Below are positions 25,555 through 33,156 of a stretch of DNA of 64,000 nucleotides, one piece after another. This DNA is from Roseobacter sp. (GTDB lineage: Bacteria > Pseudomonadota > Alphaproteobacteria > Rhodobacterales > Rhodobacteraceae): contig JADFAE010000005.1 in assembly GCA_015665415.1 (NCBI GenBank), positions 1 through 64,000 of the forward strand, written 5' to 3'. Below the pieces are notes generated by a model. That model saw only the letters and a list, made by a program, of their open reading frames with translations, had not been told where the DNA came from and ran no database searches. Both the position numbers and the translations under genes were made by a program. Every line of letters starts with the position of its first letter. Position 1 is the first letter of the stretch.

Positions 25555-26394
25555 ATGAAAGATTTCGTTTCGAATGGAACAGCCTACAGGCTGTCTGGAG
25601 AGGCTACGCCTTTGACAGCCAGCCAGATCTATACCCCGCTGTCCTCGGCTGCGCTGACGGCTGGGTTGACGGCAGGGGCGCCTTACAGCGACAGGCTGGA
25701 AGCTGGACATAATGTGGTGTTGCAAAATCTGCCGCAACGCAACAGCGACAGCAGCAATCTGCGTCACAGTGGTCGCGAAGGCCACAGTGCCTATAGCGCT
25801 GTTGGCAAACGGGTTCTGGATATTGTGTTGGTTCTGTTGGCCCTACCTGTGGCCCTGCCGATCATCCTGTTGGCAGCCCTTTGTCTCTGGGTGGAAAGCG
25901 GCCTGCCGTTCTATTTTCAGGACCGTCTGGGACAGCATGGCAAGAGGTTTCGCATTTTCAAACTGCGCACCATGGTGCGCGATGCCGATGCCCGTCTGCA
26001 GCGCTGCCTGCAACAGGACCCTGAGCTGCGGCGTGAATGGGATGAGACGCAAAAGCTGAAGAAAGACCCCAGGATTACGCCTGTTGGTCGGATCCTGCGC
26101 ATGACCTCTCTGGATGAGTTGCCGCAGCTCTGGAATGTGTTCACCGGCGAGATGAGCCTGGTTGGTCCGCGTCCGATGATGCCCGAGCAACTGCCGCTTT
26201 ACGGAGAGCCTTCAGCCTATTTTGCGGTCAAGCCAGGCATCACCGGCCTGTGGCAGGTGTCAACGCGCAACGAAAGCAGCTTTGCCTCGCGGGCCGCTGC
26301 GGATGCCGATTACCTGCGGGCGATGGGATTGCAATTGGACCTTGCTCTGATTTGGCGGACCGTGGGTGTCGTCGCAAGAGGCACTGGGTATTAG
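25555..26394 (+). CDS. Exopolysaccharide priming sugar transferase (ExoY/WcaJ type)
   Basis: 279 residues. After a variable N-terminus comes one membrane segment (VLDIVLVLLALPVALPIILL) and the polyprenyl-phosphate sugar-phosphotransferase domain: KRVLD, YFQDRLGQHGKRF, FKLRTMV, TSLDELPQLWNVF, MSLVGPRPMMP, KPGITGLWQVS. It transfers a sugar-1-phosphate to undecaprenyl phosphate, starting each repeat unit on the inner membrane. The ATG at 25555 is chosen for AGGGGTGA upstream; an ATG at 25468 lacks a site. First of three plus-strand genes with kinase-like and Wzz-like proteins. Its 3' end carries a tandem repeat. Confidence 0.92.
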   Translation: MKDFVSNGTAYRLSGEATPLTASQIYTPLSSAALTAGLTAGAPYSDRLEAGHNVVLQNLPQRNSDSSNLRHSGREGHSAYSAVGKRVLDIVLVLLALPVALPIILLAALCLWVESGLPFYFQDRLGQHGKRFRIFKLRTMVRDADARLQRCLQQDPELRREWDETQKLKKDPRITPVGRILRMTSLDELPQLWNVFTGEMSLVGPRPMMPEQLPLYGEPSAYFAVKPGITGLWQVSTRNESSFASRAAADADYLRAMGLQLDLALIWRTVGVVARGTGY

Positions 26395-26424
26395 AGCACA
26401 GTGTATTGGGGCACTGGATATTAA
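26381..26424 (+). repeat. Three tandem 15-bp units spanning the stop codon of the sugar transferase gene
   Basis: Units start at 26381, 26396 and 26411: GCACTGGGTATTAGA, GCACAGTGTATTGGG, GCACTGGATATTAAC. The stop codon TAG (26392-26394) is inside the first unit. The period is a multiple of three. Confidence 0.65.
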
Positions 26425-26546
26425 CCTCTTTGGCATTGACTGCGGCCGGGCCTATTCGTGGCGGGTAAGAGCCAGGTGTCAAGGCAAACCCACCTATTGG
26501 TGCCTGTGAGTGTCAGGCCTATGTTGAATTTGTCAGGAGATGACGC

Positions 26547-27758
26547 GTGAAGCATTTTGCTGTATCTACCCCTGTCAGCACCAGTCCAGCCGGTGCTATT
26601 GAACAGATTGATGATGAAGGCATGACGGAAAAGGGTTTCAAGAGATTTCAACGCCGCAGCACCAAAGCCCGTGAGCTGGCCCAAGAGGGACGCCGCAAAC
26701 GGAAAGAAGGGCTGGAAAGGCGGCCGGGCGATGATCTTGTCGCGGAGCCCACGCGCGAAGGGACCGGCAATTCGGGTGCTGACTTGCCGCAGGAACGGGC
26801 CGTGGATCAAGAGGTTGAACCGATGCTTCTGGCGCAAGAAGCAATTGTAAAGCCACCTCAGGCGACTGCCACCTTGGCTGCTGACTTGCAGGCAGAAGAA
26901 CAGGCCGTTGCCCCTGCGCCCCGCCCGACTGTGGCGCGCAGAAAACCAGCCAGCGCCGCGCAGCGCCACAGCCCCGTCACGCCGGACCCCATCCCGACAT
27001 CGCTGCCACCGCTGCAGCTGGAACCACAGATGGGATTGCCAGCCCGGTTTGACCCCTGGACGCGCCTGCCACAGGTGCCCTTTGATTTTCTGGGCCAACA
27101 GCCCTCTGCCTTGCCACTGGTGAGTGCCTTTCGTACCACGCCGACGGCGCGGGCCTTTGATCTGTTGCGCACCCGGCTGTTGCACAGTCTCAAAGAGCAG
27201 GGGTGGAAACGTGTGGCGATCACCAGCCCTGTGGCCGGTGGAGGCACGACCTTCTGCGCGGTCAATCTGGCGCTGAGCCTGGCCCGTGTGGCTGGCAGCC
27301 GTACGCTGTTGATGGATATGAACCTGCGCAGCCCCGGGGTGGCGGCGGCATTGGGGATTGCGCCACAGGGTGACATGGCCGCTTTTCTGACCGGCAAAGT
27401 GGCGCTGACGCAGCATTTGCAACGGCTGAGTGAGACGCTGGCCGTGGGCTGCAATGCCCTGGCCAATGCAAATGCCGCTGAGGTCCTGCATGATCCGCGC
27501 TGTGCCAAAGTGATCGACATTACCCTTGATGAAACCCAGGCGGATACGGTGATCTTTGATCTGCCGCCAATTCTCGAACATGATGATCTGACAGCTTTTC
27601 TGCCGCAGGTGGATGGGGTGTTGCTGGTCTCCGATGGTGAACAGACCACGGCTGCGGACCTTGCCGCTTGTGAAAAGATGCTGGCAGGGCATGCGCCGCT
27701 ACTGGGCGTGGTGCTGAACCGGGCCCCAAAGAGCGACAAGCCGCAGATCACCTCCTGA
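26547..27758 (+). CDS. BY-kinase-like (CpsD/ExoP C-terminal type) protein with altered Walker A
   Basis: 403 residues. About 190 residues of polar, Pro/Glu-rich sequence precede an ATPase domain of the bacterial tyrosine kinase/MinD type: RVAITSPVAGGGTTFCAVNL (Walker A region), RTLLMDMNLRSPGVA (Walker A') and DTVIFDLPPIL (Walker B). In the Walker A the expected G-K-S/T reads G-T-T, so the catalytic lysine is missing. No C-terminal tyrosine cluster is visible. The start is GTG with AGGAG upstream. Encoded just before the Wzz-like partner; it likely modulates chain length, perhaps without kinase activity. Confidence 0.82.
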   Translation: MKHFAVSTPVSTSPAGAIEQIDDEGMTEKGFKRFQRRSTKARELAQEGRRKRKEGLERRPGDDLVAEPTREGTGNSGADLPQERAVDQEVEPMLLAQEAIVKPPQATATLAADLQAEEQAVAPAPRPTVARRKPASAAQRHSPVTPDPIPTSLPPLQLEPQMGLPARFDPWTRLPQVPFDFLGQQPSALPLVSAFRTTPTARAFDLLRTRLLHSLKEQGWKRVAITSPVAGGGTTFCAVNLALSLARVAGSRTLLMDMNLRSPGVAAALGIAPQGDMAAFLTGKVALTQHLQRLSETLAVGCNALANANAAEVLHDPRCAKVIDITLDETQADTVIFDLPPILEHDDLTAFLPQVDGVLLVSDGEQTTAADLAACEKMLAGHAPLLGVVLNRAPKSDKPQITS

Positions 27759-27907
27759 ATTTCCTTTCCCCAGACACAGTTTGGCCCTCAGGGTCATAGT
27801 TTCGCCCGGTTGCTGTGATCCAGTGGGGGCTGGATGTACCGAGCTGGCCCGGTCTGATGTGTCAGGGCGCTGCAGAACCGGGACGAGACGACAAAGAAAG
27901 CTGCGCC

Positions 27908-29194
27908 ATGGGGCCAATTTATTCGCTGGCTGATTTTTTTGACATGCTGCGCCGTCGCGCGGCCGTGATAGGCTATGTCGTCGCGCTGGGCAGTCTCATT
28001 TCGCTTTGGGTGGCGCTGAACCAGCAGCATATGTACCACAGCGCCGAGGTGATCCAGGTCACTCGCCCCACCATCGCGGATGATTTGGCGAAATCCACGG
28101 TTGCGGGCTCCTCGGCCCGGCGCATGCAATTGATCGAACAGCGCTTGATGGCGCGCAGCTCGCTGTTGGGCATCATCGAGAAGTTTGACCTCTATGCGGA
28201 TCTGCCGCTGACCCCCACTGAAAAAGTGGTGATGCTGCGCGAAGCCGTGAGCATTACCGGCGTGGCTGCCGTGCGCGAGGGCTTTGCCGATGATGGCACC
28301 ATTTCGGTGCTGACCATCTCGGCCTTGATGCCCACTGCGCTACAGGCCCAGCAGGTGGCCAGCGAATTTGGCCGCCGCACCATTGAGCTGAGTGTCAGCA
28401 ACCGTATCGCCCAAGCGCGCGAAACCCTGAGCTTCTTTGCCGAAAAAGAAGCCGCGCTTGCCGCGCAGATGACCACGCTCGAGGACGAAATCTCTGCCTT
28501 TCACGCCGCCAATGATGTGGCTTTGCCCGGTACCGTCGAGTTCCGGCGCGGCGAGGTGGCCAGCATCAACGAAAGCCTGCTGGATATCGCCCGCGAGCAG
28601 ATCCAAATTCGCCGCGCCGCAGATCAGGCCACCGCAACAGAACGCCCGGCCACGGCCCAACGGATGTTGGTCGTCTTTCAGGAGCAACTTGCAACGCTGG
28701 ATGCCCAGCGGGATCTGCTGACCCAGCGCAAGGATGTGCTGGAGGCGGCCCTTGAAACCACCCCCGAAGTGCAACGTCAGCTGGGGGTCTACACCCGGCA
28801 GATGCAGGCGCTGCAGGGAGAGCTTGATACGATCTCGACGCGGCGCAACGAAGCCGAAGTGGGTTTTCGCCTGGAAACCTCGCGCCAGGGAGAACGTCTG
28901 ACGGTGCTGGAACCGGCTGGGCTGGCGGATTATCCCACGACAACCGCGCGTAAGAAAAAGGCCCTGATGGGCGGGGTTGCTAGTGTGCTCTTGGCACTGG
29001 GAGTCGCCTTCATTTTGGAGCTGCGCCGACCGGTTTTGCGTTCCGCTGCGCAAATGGAGCGGGAAACTGGACTGTCGCCAGTGGTCTCAATCCCGGTTCT
29101 TGACCCCAGATCGCAGCGCCTTGGCCTATTTGCGGGTCTGCGCCGCTGGCTGCAGTCCTGGCCGCATAGGTTGTCGCGTCGCTCGCACAGGTAA
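27908..29194 (+). CDS. Wzz-type chain-length/export protein
   Basis: 428 residues. Two membrane segments (about 19-38 and 355-375) flank a large periplasmic region with long coiled-coil stretches (RETLSFFAEKEAALAAQMTT, QRQLGVYTRQMQALQGELDT), typical of polysaccharide co-polymerases. The short cytoplasmic tail (RRPVLRSAAQMERETGLSP, VVSIPVL) is the usual contact point for a BY-kinase, here encoded separately just upstream. ATG 27908 is chosen because the Wzz domain starts there (SLADFFDMLRRRAAVIG). It controls exopolysaccharide polymer length and export. Confidence 0.88.
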   Translation: MGPIYSLADFFDMLRRRAAVIGYVVALGSLISLWVALNQQHMYHSAEVIQVTRPTIADDLAKSTVAGSSARRMQLIEQRLMARSSLLGIIEKFDLYADLPLTPTEKVVMLREAVSITGVAAVREGFADDGTISVLTISALMPTALQAQQVASEFGRRTIELSVSNRIAQARETLSFFAEKEAALAAQMTTLEDEISAFHAANDVALPGTVEFRRGEVASINESLLDIAREQIQIRRAADQATATERPATAQRMLVVFQEQLATLDAQRDLLTQRKDVLEAALETTPEVQRQLGVYTRQMQALQGELDTISTRRNEAEVGFRLETSRQGERLTVLEPAGLADYPTTTARKKKALMGGVASVLLALGVAFILELRRPVLRSAAQMERETGLSPVVSIPVLDPRSQRLGLFAGLRRWLQSWPHRLSRRSHR

Positions 29195-29221
29195 TTGGCG
29201 CAGGTAATTCGCACAGGTAAA
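29183..29221 (+). repeat. Three tandem 13-bp units spanning the stop codon of the Wzz-like gene
   Basis: TCGCACAGGTAAT (29183), TGGCGCAGGTAAT (29196) and TCGCACAGGTAAA (29209). The stop codon TAA (29192-29194) lies in the first unit. Confidence 0.65.
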
Positions 29222-29231
29222 AAGGGGCAGT

Positions 29232-30602
29232 TCAGCTTGGCGGCAGATGGAGGAACAGGGCGCTTATGGCGTCAAAATGCCAAGAGGCCGCCGCCCCCCC
29301 GACGATCAGCGCAAACAGCGCAAACAGCAGATCATGGCGCGGATCCCAGGCCTGGTGCTTTTGCGCTAGCCAGATCAGCACCGGATAGGCCGCCAGCATG
29401 GCAGCTCCCATGGCAAGAATGCCTCCGGGCAGCCCCAACCAGACGGTCGCCAGTAAGAAGAGGGCGGTCTGCAGCGTGGCGCGGCTGGCGGTAAAGACAA
29501 AGAAGCTGCGGCTGTCGCCGGCTGCCAGGGCGGCCTGATCATAGGTCATGGTGATCACCGCGGGCACCAGAGCAAGCGCGATCATCACCATCATTGCCCC
29601 GGCCTGGGCGTAGCGGTCGTCGTAGAGATGATCGACCAGCCAGGGGCCAATCCAGGCCATGAGCAGCAAAAGCGACAGGATGGCAGATGTTAGACCTGCC
29701 CGCAGCAGCCGCTGCTTGCGCCGGTTGGCCGGATCCAGGGCGACGGGTTTGTCGCGATAGACTGGGATCATCAAACGTTGATTGACTGCATGGCCCAGCA
29801 GCATCGGAAAACTGGCAAGGAAAAAGCCGATGTTGTAGACGCCCAGCACCTCGAGCGAGACAAACTTGCCCAGAATGGCGCGGTCGCCCTGCGAGGTCAG
29901 AAACCAGAAGGCGGTGGACAGGAAGATCCATTTGCCAAATCGGATCAGCTCTTTGGCGGCGGCGGGCTCCCAGCGGAACCGATTGGCGGCACCGGGCAGG
30001 AAAATGCTGGTGAGGATCAGTTTTGCCATGGCCTGGATCACACCGCCCAGCACCAGTGCAATCACCGATCCGCTGATCCAGGCCAAGGCCACCATGGACC
30101 CGACGCCGATGATCTGGGAACAAAGGTCCAGCGCAGTGACCCGCCCAACCAGAAGATGACGATGGGCGGTCTCGATGCGGGTGGGGTTGAACCCGGCCAG
30201 GGCCAGGCCAATTCCAGCGATGGGCAGGTAGTACATCAGCTCTGCTGCGCCGTAGAACCAGGCCATGGGCCAGGCTAGCGCCAGGGTCAGAGCCCATAGG
30301 GCAAAGCCGCGCAAAACCTGGATGGTCCAAGCGGTATCAAGAAACTCAGGGTCATCCCCGCGCGCATTCTGGGCAATGGCCGGGCCGATCCCAACATCAG
30401 AGAACAGCGACAGACCAATGGTGACCACCGTGACCAGGGCCATCAGGCCAAAGGCCTCGGGAAACAGCAGCCGTGCCAGCACCAGATTGGCGACCAGCCG
30501 CAGCGCCTGGCTGCCGCCATAACCGATCATGATCCAGGAGGTCGAGCGCAGCACCCGGGCCATCAATCCCTGGCCCGAAAAAGCACCTGTTACCTGTCGC
30601 AT
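29232..30602 (-). CDS. Polysaccharide flippase (Wzx/PST family)
   Basis: 456 residues with 12 or more hydrophobic helices and the MOP-superfamily flippase pattern (STSWIMIGYGGSQALRLVAN, ARLLFPEAFGLMALVTV, LSTAFWFLTSQGDRAILGKF, LGVYNIGFFLASFPMLL). It moves lipid-linked repeat units across the inner membrane. The ATG at 30602 is chosen; GGGAGAT stands before it. It is transcribed opposite to the three preceding genes and divergent from a glycosyltransferase, with a 15-bp palindrome in the shared region. Confidence 0.9.
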   Translation of the reverse strand: MRQVTGAFSGQGLMARVLRSTSWIMIGYGGSQALRLVANLVLARLLFPEAFGLMALVTVVTIGLSLFSDVGIGPAIAQNARGDDPEFLDTAWTIQVLRGFALWALTLALAWPMAWFYGAAELMYYLPIAGIGLALAGFNPTRIETAHRHLLVGRVTALDLCSQIIGVGSMVALAWISGSVIALVLGGVIQAMAKLILTSIFLPGAANRFRWEPAAAKELIRFGKWIFLSTAFWFLTSQGDRAILGKFVSLEVLGVYNIGFFLASFPMLLGHAVNQRLMIPVYRDKPVALDPANRRKQRLLRAGLTSAILSLLLLMAWIGPWLVDHLYDDRYAQAGAMMVMIALALVPAVITMTYDQAALAAGDSRSFFVFTASRATLQTALFLLATVWLGLPGGILAMGAAMLAAYPVLIWLAQKHQAWDPRHDLLFALFALIVGGAAASWHFDAISALFLHLPPS

Positions 30603-30638
30603 GCGATCTCCCAATGGGCCGCGAGGCGGGGCCCGTTT

Positions 30639-30653
30639 TGCCTAGGCTAGGCA
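30639..30653. promoter_or_regulatory. Perfect 15-bp palindrome in divergent flippase/glycosyltransferase region
   Basis: TGCCTAG (30639-30645), central G, CTAGGCA (30647-30653). It lies 37 bases upstream of the flippase start and about 190 upstream of the glycosyltransferase. A second CTAGGCA half-site lies at about 30780, nearer the glycosyltransferase. Operator candidate; the binding protein is unknown. Confidence 0.4.
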
Positions 30654-30845
30654 GACGGGGCAGGGGCGTCAATTGCTCTGATCCAGGTCTTGGGGAAAAA
30701 CGCCCGGGCGAAAGGTGTCACCGACAGTGGGGCGTTGGGACGGGGAGTGATGCGGCTTTGCCAACAGGGGGGATTGCCGCTAGGCAAGCTGCGGATCTGG
30801 CGTTACCTTTACGCGAAACAGGCTGGCTGATTGGAGTATGAGCCT

Positions 30846-32066
30846 TTGAAAGTCGCTTATGTTCTGAACAGTTATCCGCAACCTTCCCATAGTTTCATTC
30901 GGCGTGAAATCCAGGCGCTGGAGCGTCAGGGCATCGAGGTGCTGCGGCTGGCGATGCGGCCCGGATCTGCGCCTTTGGTGGATCCCGCAGACCAGGCTGA
31001 GGCGGGCCGAACCCGATATGTTTTGCAGGCGGGTCTGCTGCGGCTTTTGTTGGCATTGGCAACACAGGCTTTGCGGCGTCCCGCTAGGCTGTTGCGTGCC
31101 CTGCGCCTGGCGATCCGATTGGGGAGAGCCGCGCAGGTGGGGGTGTTGCGACATCTAATCTATCTGGTTGAGGCCGCCCATGTGGTGGCCCTGTGTCGGC
31201 AAGAACAGGCAGCGCATATGCACGCGCATTTTGGCACCAATGCCACGGCTGTTGCCCTGTTGGCACAGGCGCTGGGCGGACCCGGCTATAGTTTCACCAC
31301 CCATGGGCCGGAAGAGTTTGATGCCCCGATCGCCCTGTCGCTGGGAGAGAAGGTCAACCGGGCGGATTTTGCGGTGGCGATCAGCAGTTTTGGCAAGAGC
31401 CAGCTTAGTCGCTGGGCCGATTTTGGCACCTGGGATCGGCTGAAGGTGGTGCATTGCGGCATTGAACCTGCGCGCTTTGCCCATCCGGATCCCATTCCGG
31501 CGGGGCCGCTGCGGCTGGCCTCCATTGGTCGGTTTGTCGAACAGAAGGGCCAGATGATCCTGATCCAGGCCATGGCTGAGGTGGTGAAAGCACAGCCCAA
31601 AGCCCATCTGGTGCTGATCGGCGATGGCGAGATGCGCCCGCAGCTGGAGGTGGCAATTGCCGCTTTGGGGTTAGCCCAAAACGTAACCCTCACCGGGTGG
31701 CTGTCAGAGGCTGGCGTGCGTGCTGAGCTGGCGCAGGCGCAGGCCTTGGTGATGCCCTCCTTTGCAGAGGGCCTGCCGATGGTGGTGATGGAGGCCATGG
31801 CCGCAGCGCGTCCGGTTCTGGCAACCTATATTGCTGGCACACCGGAATTGGTGCTGCCAGGCGAGACGGGCTGGTTGGTGCCTGCAGGGGATGCGGCAGC
31901 GCTGGCCGACGCCATTGTCGCGCTGGCCGCGGTGCCACAGGCACAGTTGCACGCCATGGGCGAGGCGGGGCGCGCACGGGTGTTGCAACGCCACGACAGC
32001 GATATTGAGGCGGCCAAACTGGCGGCGCTGTTTCGCGATGCCATTGCGCGGCGCAACAGCCCTTAA
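30846..32066 (+). CDS. GT4-family glycosyltransferase
   Basis: 406 residues, GT-B fold. The N-terminal domain opens KVAYVLNSYPQPSHSFIRRE, with HAHFGTNATAVA. The C-terminal nucleotide-sugar site is SIGRFVEQKGQMILIQAM, MPSFAEGLPMVVMEAMAAA and GETGWLVPAGD (the E-x7-E pattern). A colanic-acid type exopolysaccharide glycosyltransferase is the closest class. The TTG at 30846 is chosen because GGAG precedes it by ten bases and the family starts with this sequence; a TTG five codons upstream is an alternative. Followed by an intergenic repeat copy. Confidence 0.88.
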   Translation: MKVAYVLNSYPQPSHSFIRREIQALERQGIEVLRLAMRPGSAPLVDPADQAEAGRTRYVLQAGLLRLLLALATQALRRPARLLRALRLAIRLGRAAQVGVLRHLIYLVEAAHVVALCRQEQAAHMHAHFGTNATAVALLAQALGGPGYSFTTHGPEEFDAPIALSLGEKVNRADFAVAISSFGKSQLSRWADFGTWDRLKVVHCGIEPARFAHPDPIPAGPLRLASIGRFVEQKGQMILIQAMAEVVKAQPKAHLVLIGDGEMRPQLEVAIAALGLAQNVTLTGWLSEAGVRAELAQAQALVMPSFAEGLPMVVMEAMAAARPVLATYIAGTPELVLPGETGWLVPAGDAAALADAIVALAAVPQAQLHAMGEAGRARVLQRHDSDIEAAKLAALFRDAIARRNSP

Positions 32067-32089
32067 CAAGTAAGCTGACCATCAAAAAA

Positions 32090-32168
32090 GGGGGGCTCCC
32101 GCGCGTTTGGATTGTTTCTGTCGAAACCATCAATACCCTTGGGCCGGGCGCCGCGCTGACGCGCGGCG
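32090..32168 (+). repeat. Structured intergenic repeat, copy B
   Basis: Starts GGGGGGCTCCCGCGCG (32090-32105) 24 bases after the glycosyltransferase stop. After about 35 bases comes CCCTTGGGCCGGG and an 8-bp hairpin CGCCGCGC (32149-32156) / GCGCGGCG (32161-32168), loop TGAC. It lies in a convergent gap and may also limit transcription of the large minus-strand operon. Confidence 0.7.
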
Positions 32169-32265
32169 ATCAGCGCCTGCCGAGAAGGGACAACAACAAT
32201 CCCAGGGGCTGTTATTATCTGTCCACAAATATTTAATTGCACATCGCGTGGCCGCAGACCCCAGG

Positions 32266-33156
32266 CTAGCGCCCGCGTGTCCAGCGTTGCTGAGAGGGAA
32301 AGAGCGGAGATTTCACCGCCAGTGACACCAGGGTATAGGCGGCAAAGCCAAGCGGGTCGCGCGCCATCAGGCGCAGCAGCTGCGCTGGTGTCAGAGAGGG
32401 TTTGTCCTCGTTTTCCATCAGATCCGGGTAGCGGATTGCCAGCTCTGTGACCCCGGCATTCTGACGTCTCCGCACCCGGGTGAGATTGCGAAAACCCTCG
32501 ACCATGGGCCAGCTATACCCGGCAGGCAGCTTGATGCGTTCCTGCGGGGCAAAGGACAGCCGGGCAAAGAGGTCATCGGCAATGATGTCGGGCCAGAGCT
32601 GCCAGCGGGCCCGCCCGGCACGGTTCATCGCAAAGAGGCCAAAGCCGGGCACCCCCTGGCGCACAAAGGGCAATTGCACCCAGAACCGCCCATAGGCGCG
32701 GGTCAGGGCATTGCGGGCGGGCGCGACCAAGGGGCTGCCACTGGCATAGCGCGCCTCATCACAGTCCAGTGCCTTGGCGATCTGGCCGACCAGTGCGGGC
32801 TCGACCAGCACATCGGCATCCAGATAGATCCGCACCGCGCCTTGGGCCGCGGCATCGCCGGTATTCAGGGCCTTGAGCTTGCCGCCTTCTGGCAGCTCCA
32901 GAACCCGGAGCACCCAGCCCAGAGGCACAGGTTGGGCCTGGGCAATTTCGACCGTATTGTCCGTGCAGCCATTGGCCAGCACCAGAACTTCGCCACATTG
33001 GCCCTCTGGCAGCGGGTCCGAGGCAAAGAGGGCGGCAAGGCAGGCCTGGATATAGCCCGCTTCGTTATGGGCAGGGATCAGCACCGAGATTTGAGGGGCG
33101 GAGCCCTGCGAGCCGGAAACCTGGGAGGCTGAGGCTGGTGGGACTCGCACAGTCAT
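32266..33156 (-). CDS. GT2-family glycosyltransferase, last gene of the PKS-NRPS operon
   Basis: 296 residues, GT-A fold. It shows ISVLIPAHNEAGYIQACLAA, VLANGCTDNTVEIA, the metal-binding DxD-type YLDADVLVEP, and WPDIIADDLFARLSF as the acceptor-side acidic motif. The C-terminal hydrophobic stretch (PLGFAAYTLVSLAVKS) may touch the membrane. It overlaps the preceding gene by four bases. Probably transfers a sugar within the exopolysaccharide, or onto the PKS-NRPS product; not distinguishable from sequence. Confidence 0.85.
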   Translation of the reverse strand: MTVRVPPASASQVSGSQGSAPQISVLIPAHNEAGYIQACLAALFASDPLPEGQCGEVLVLANGCTDNTVEIAQAQPVPLGWVLRVLELPEGGKLKALNTGDAAAQGAVRIYLDADVLVEPALVGQIAKALDCDEARYASGSPLVAPARNALTRAYGRFWVQLPFVRQGVPGFGLFAMNRAGRARWQLWPDIIADDLFARLSFAPQERIKLPAGYSWPMVEGFRNLTRVRRRQNAGVTELAIRYPDLMENEDKPSLTPAQLLRLMARDPLGFAAYTLVSLAVKSPLFPSQQRWTRGR

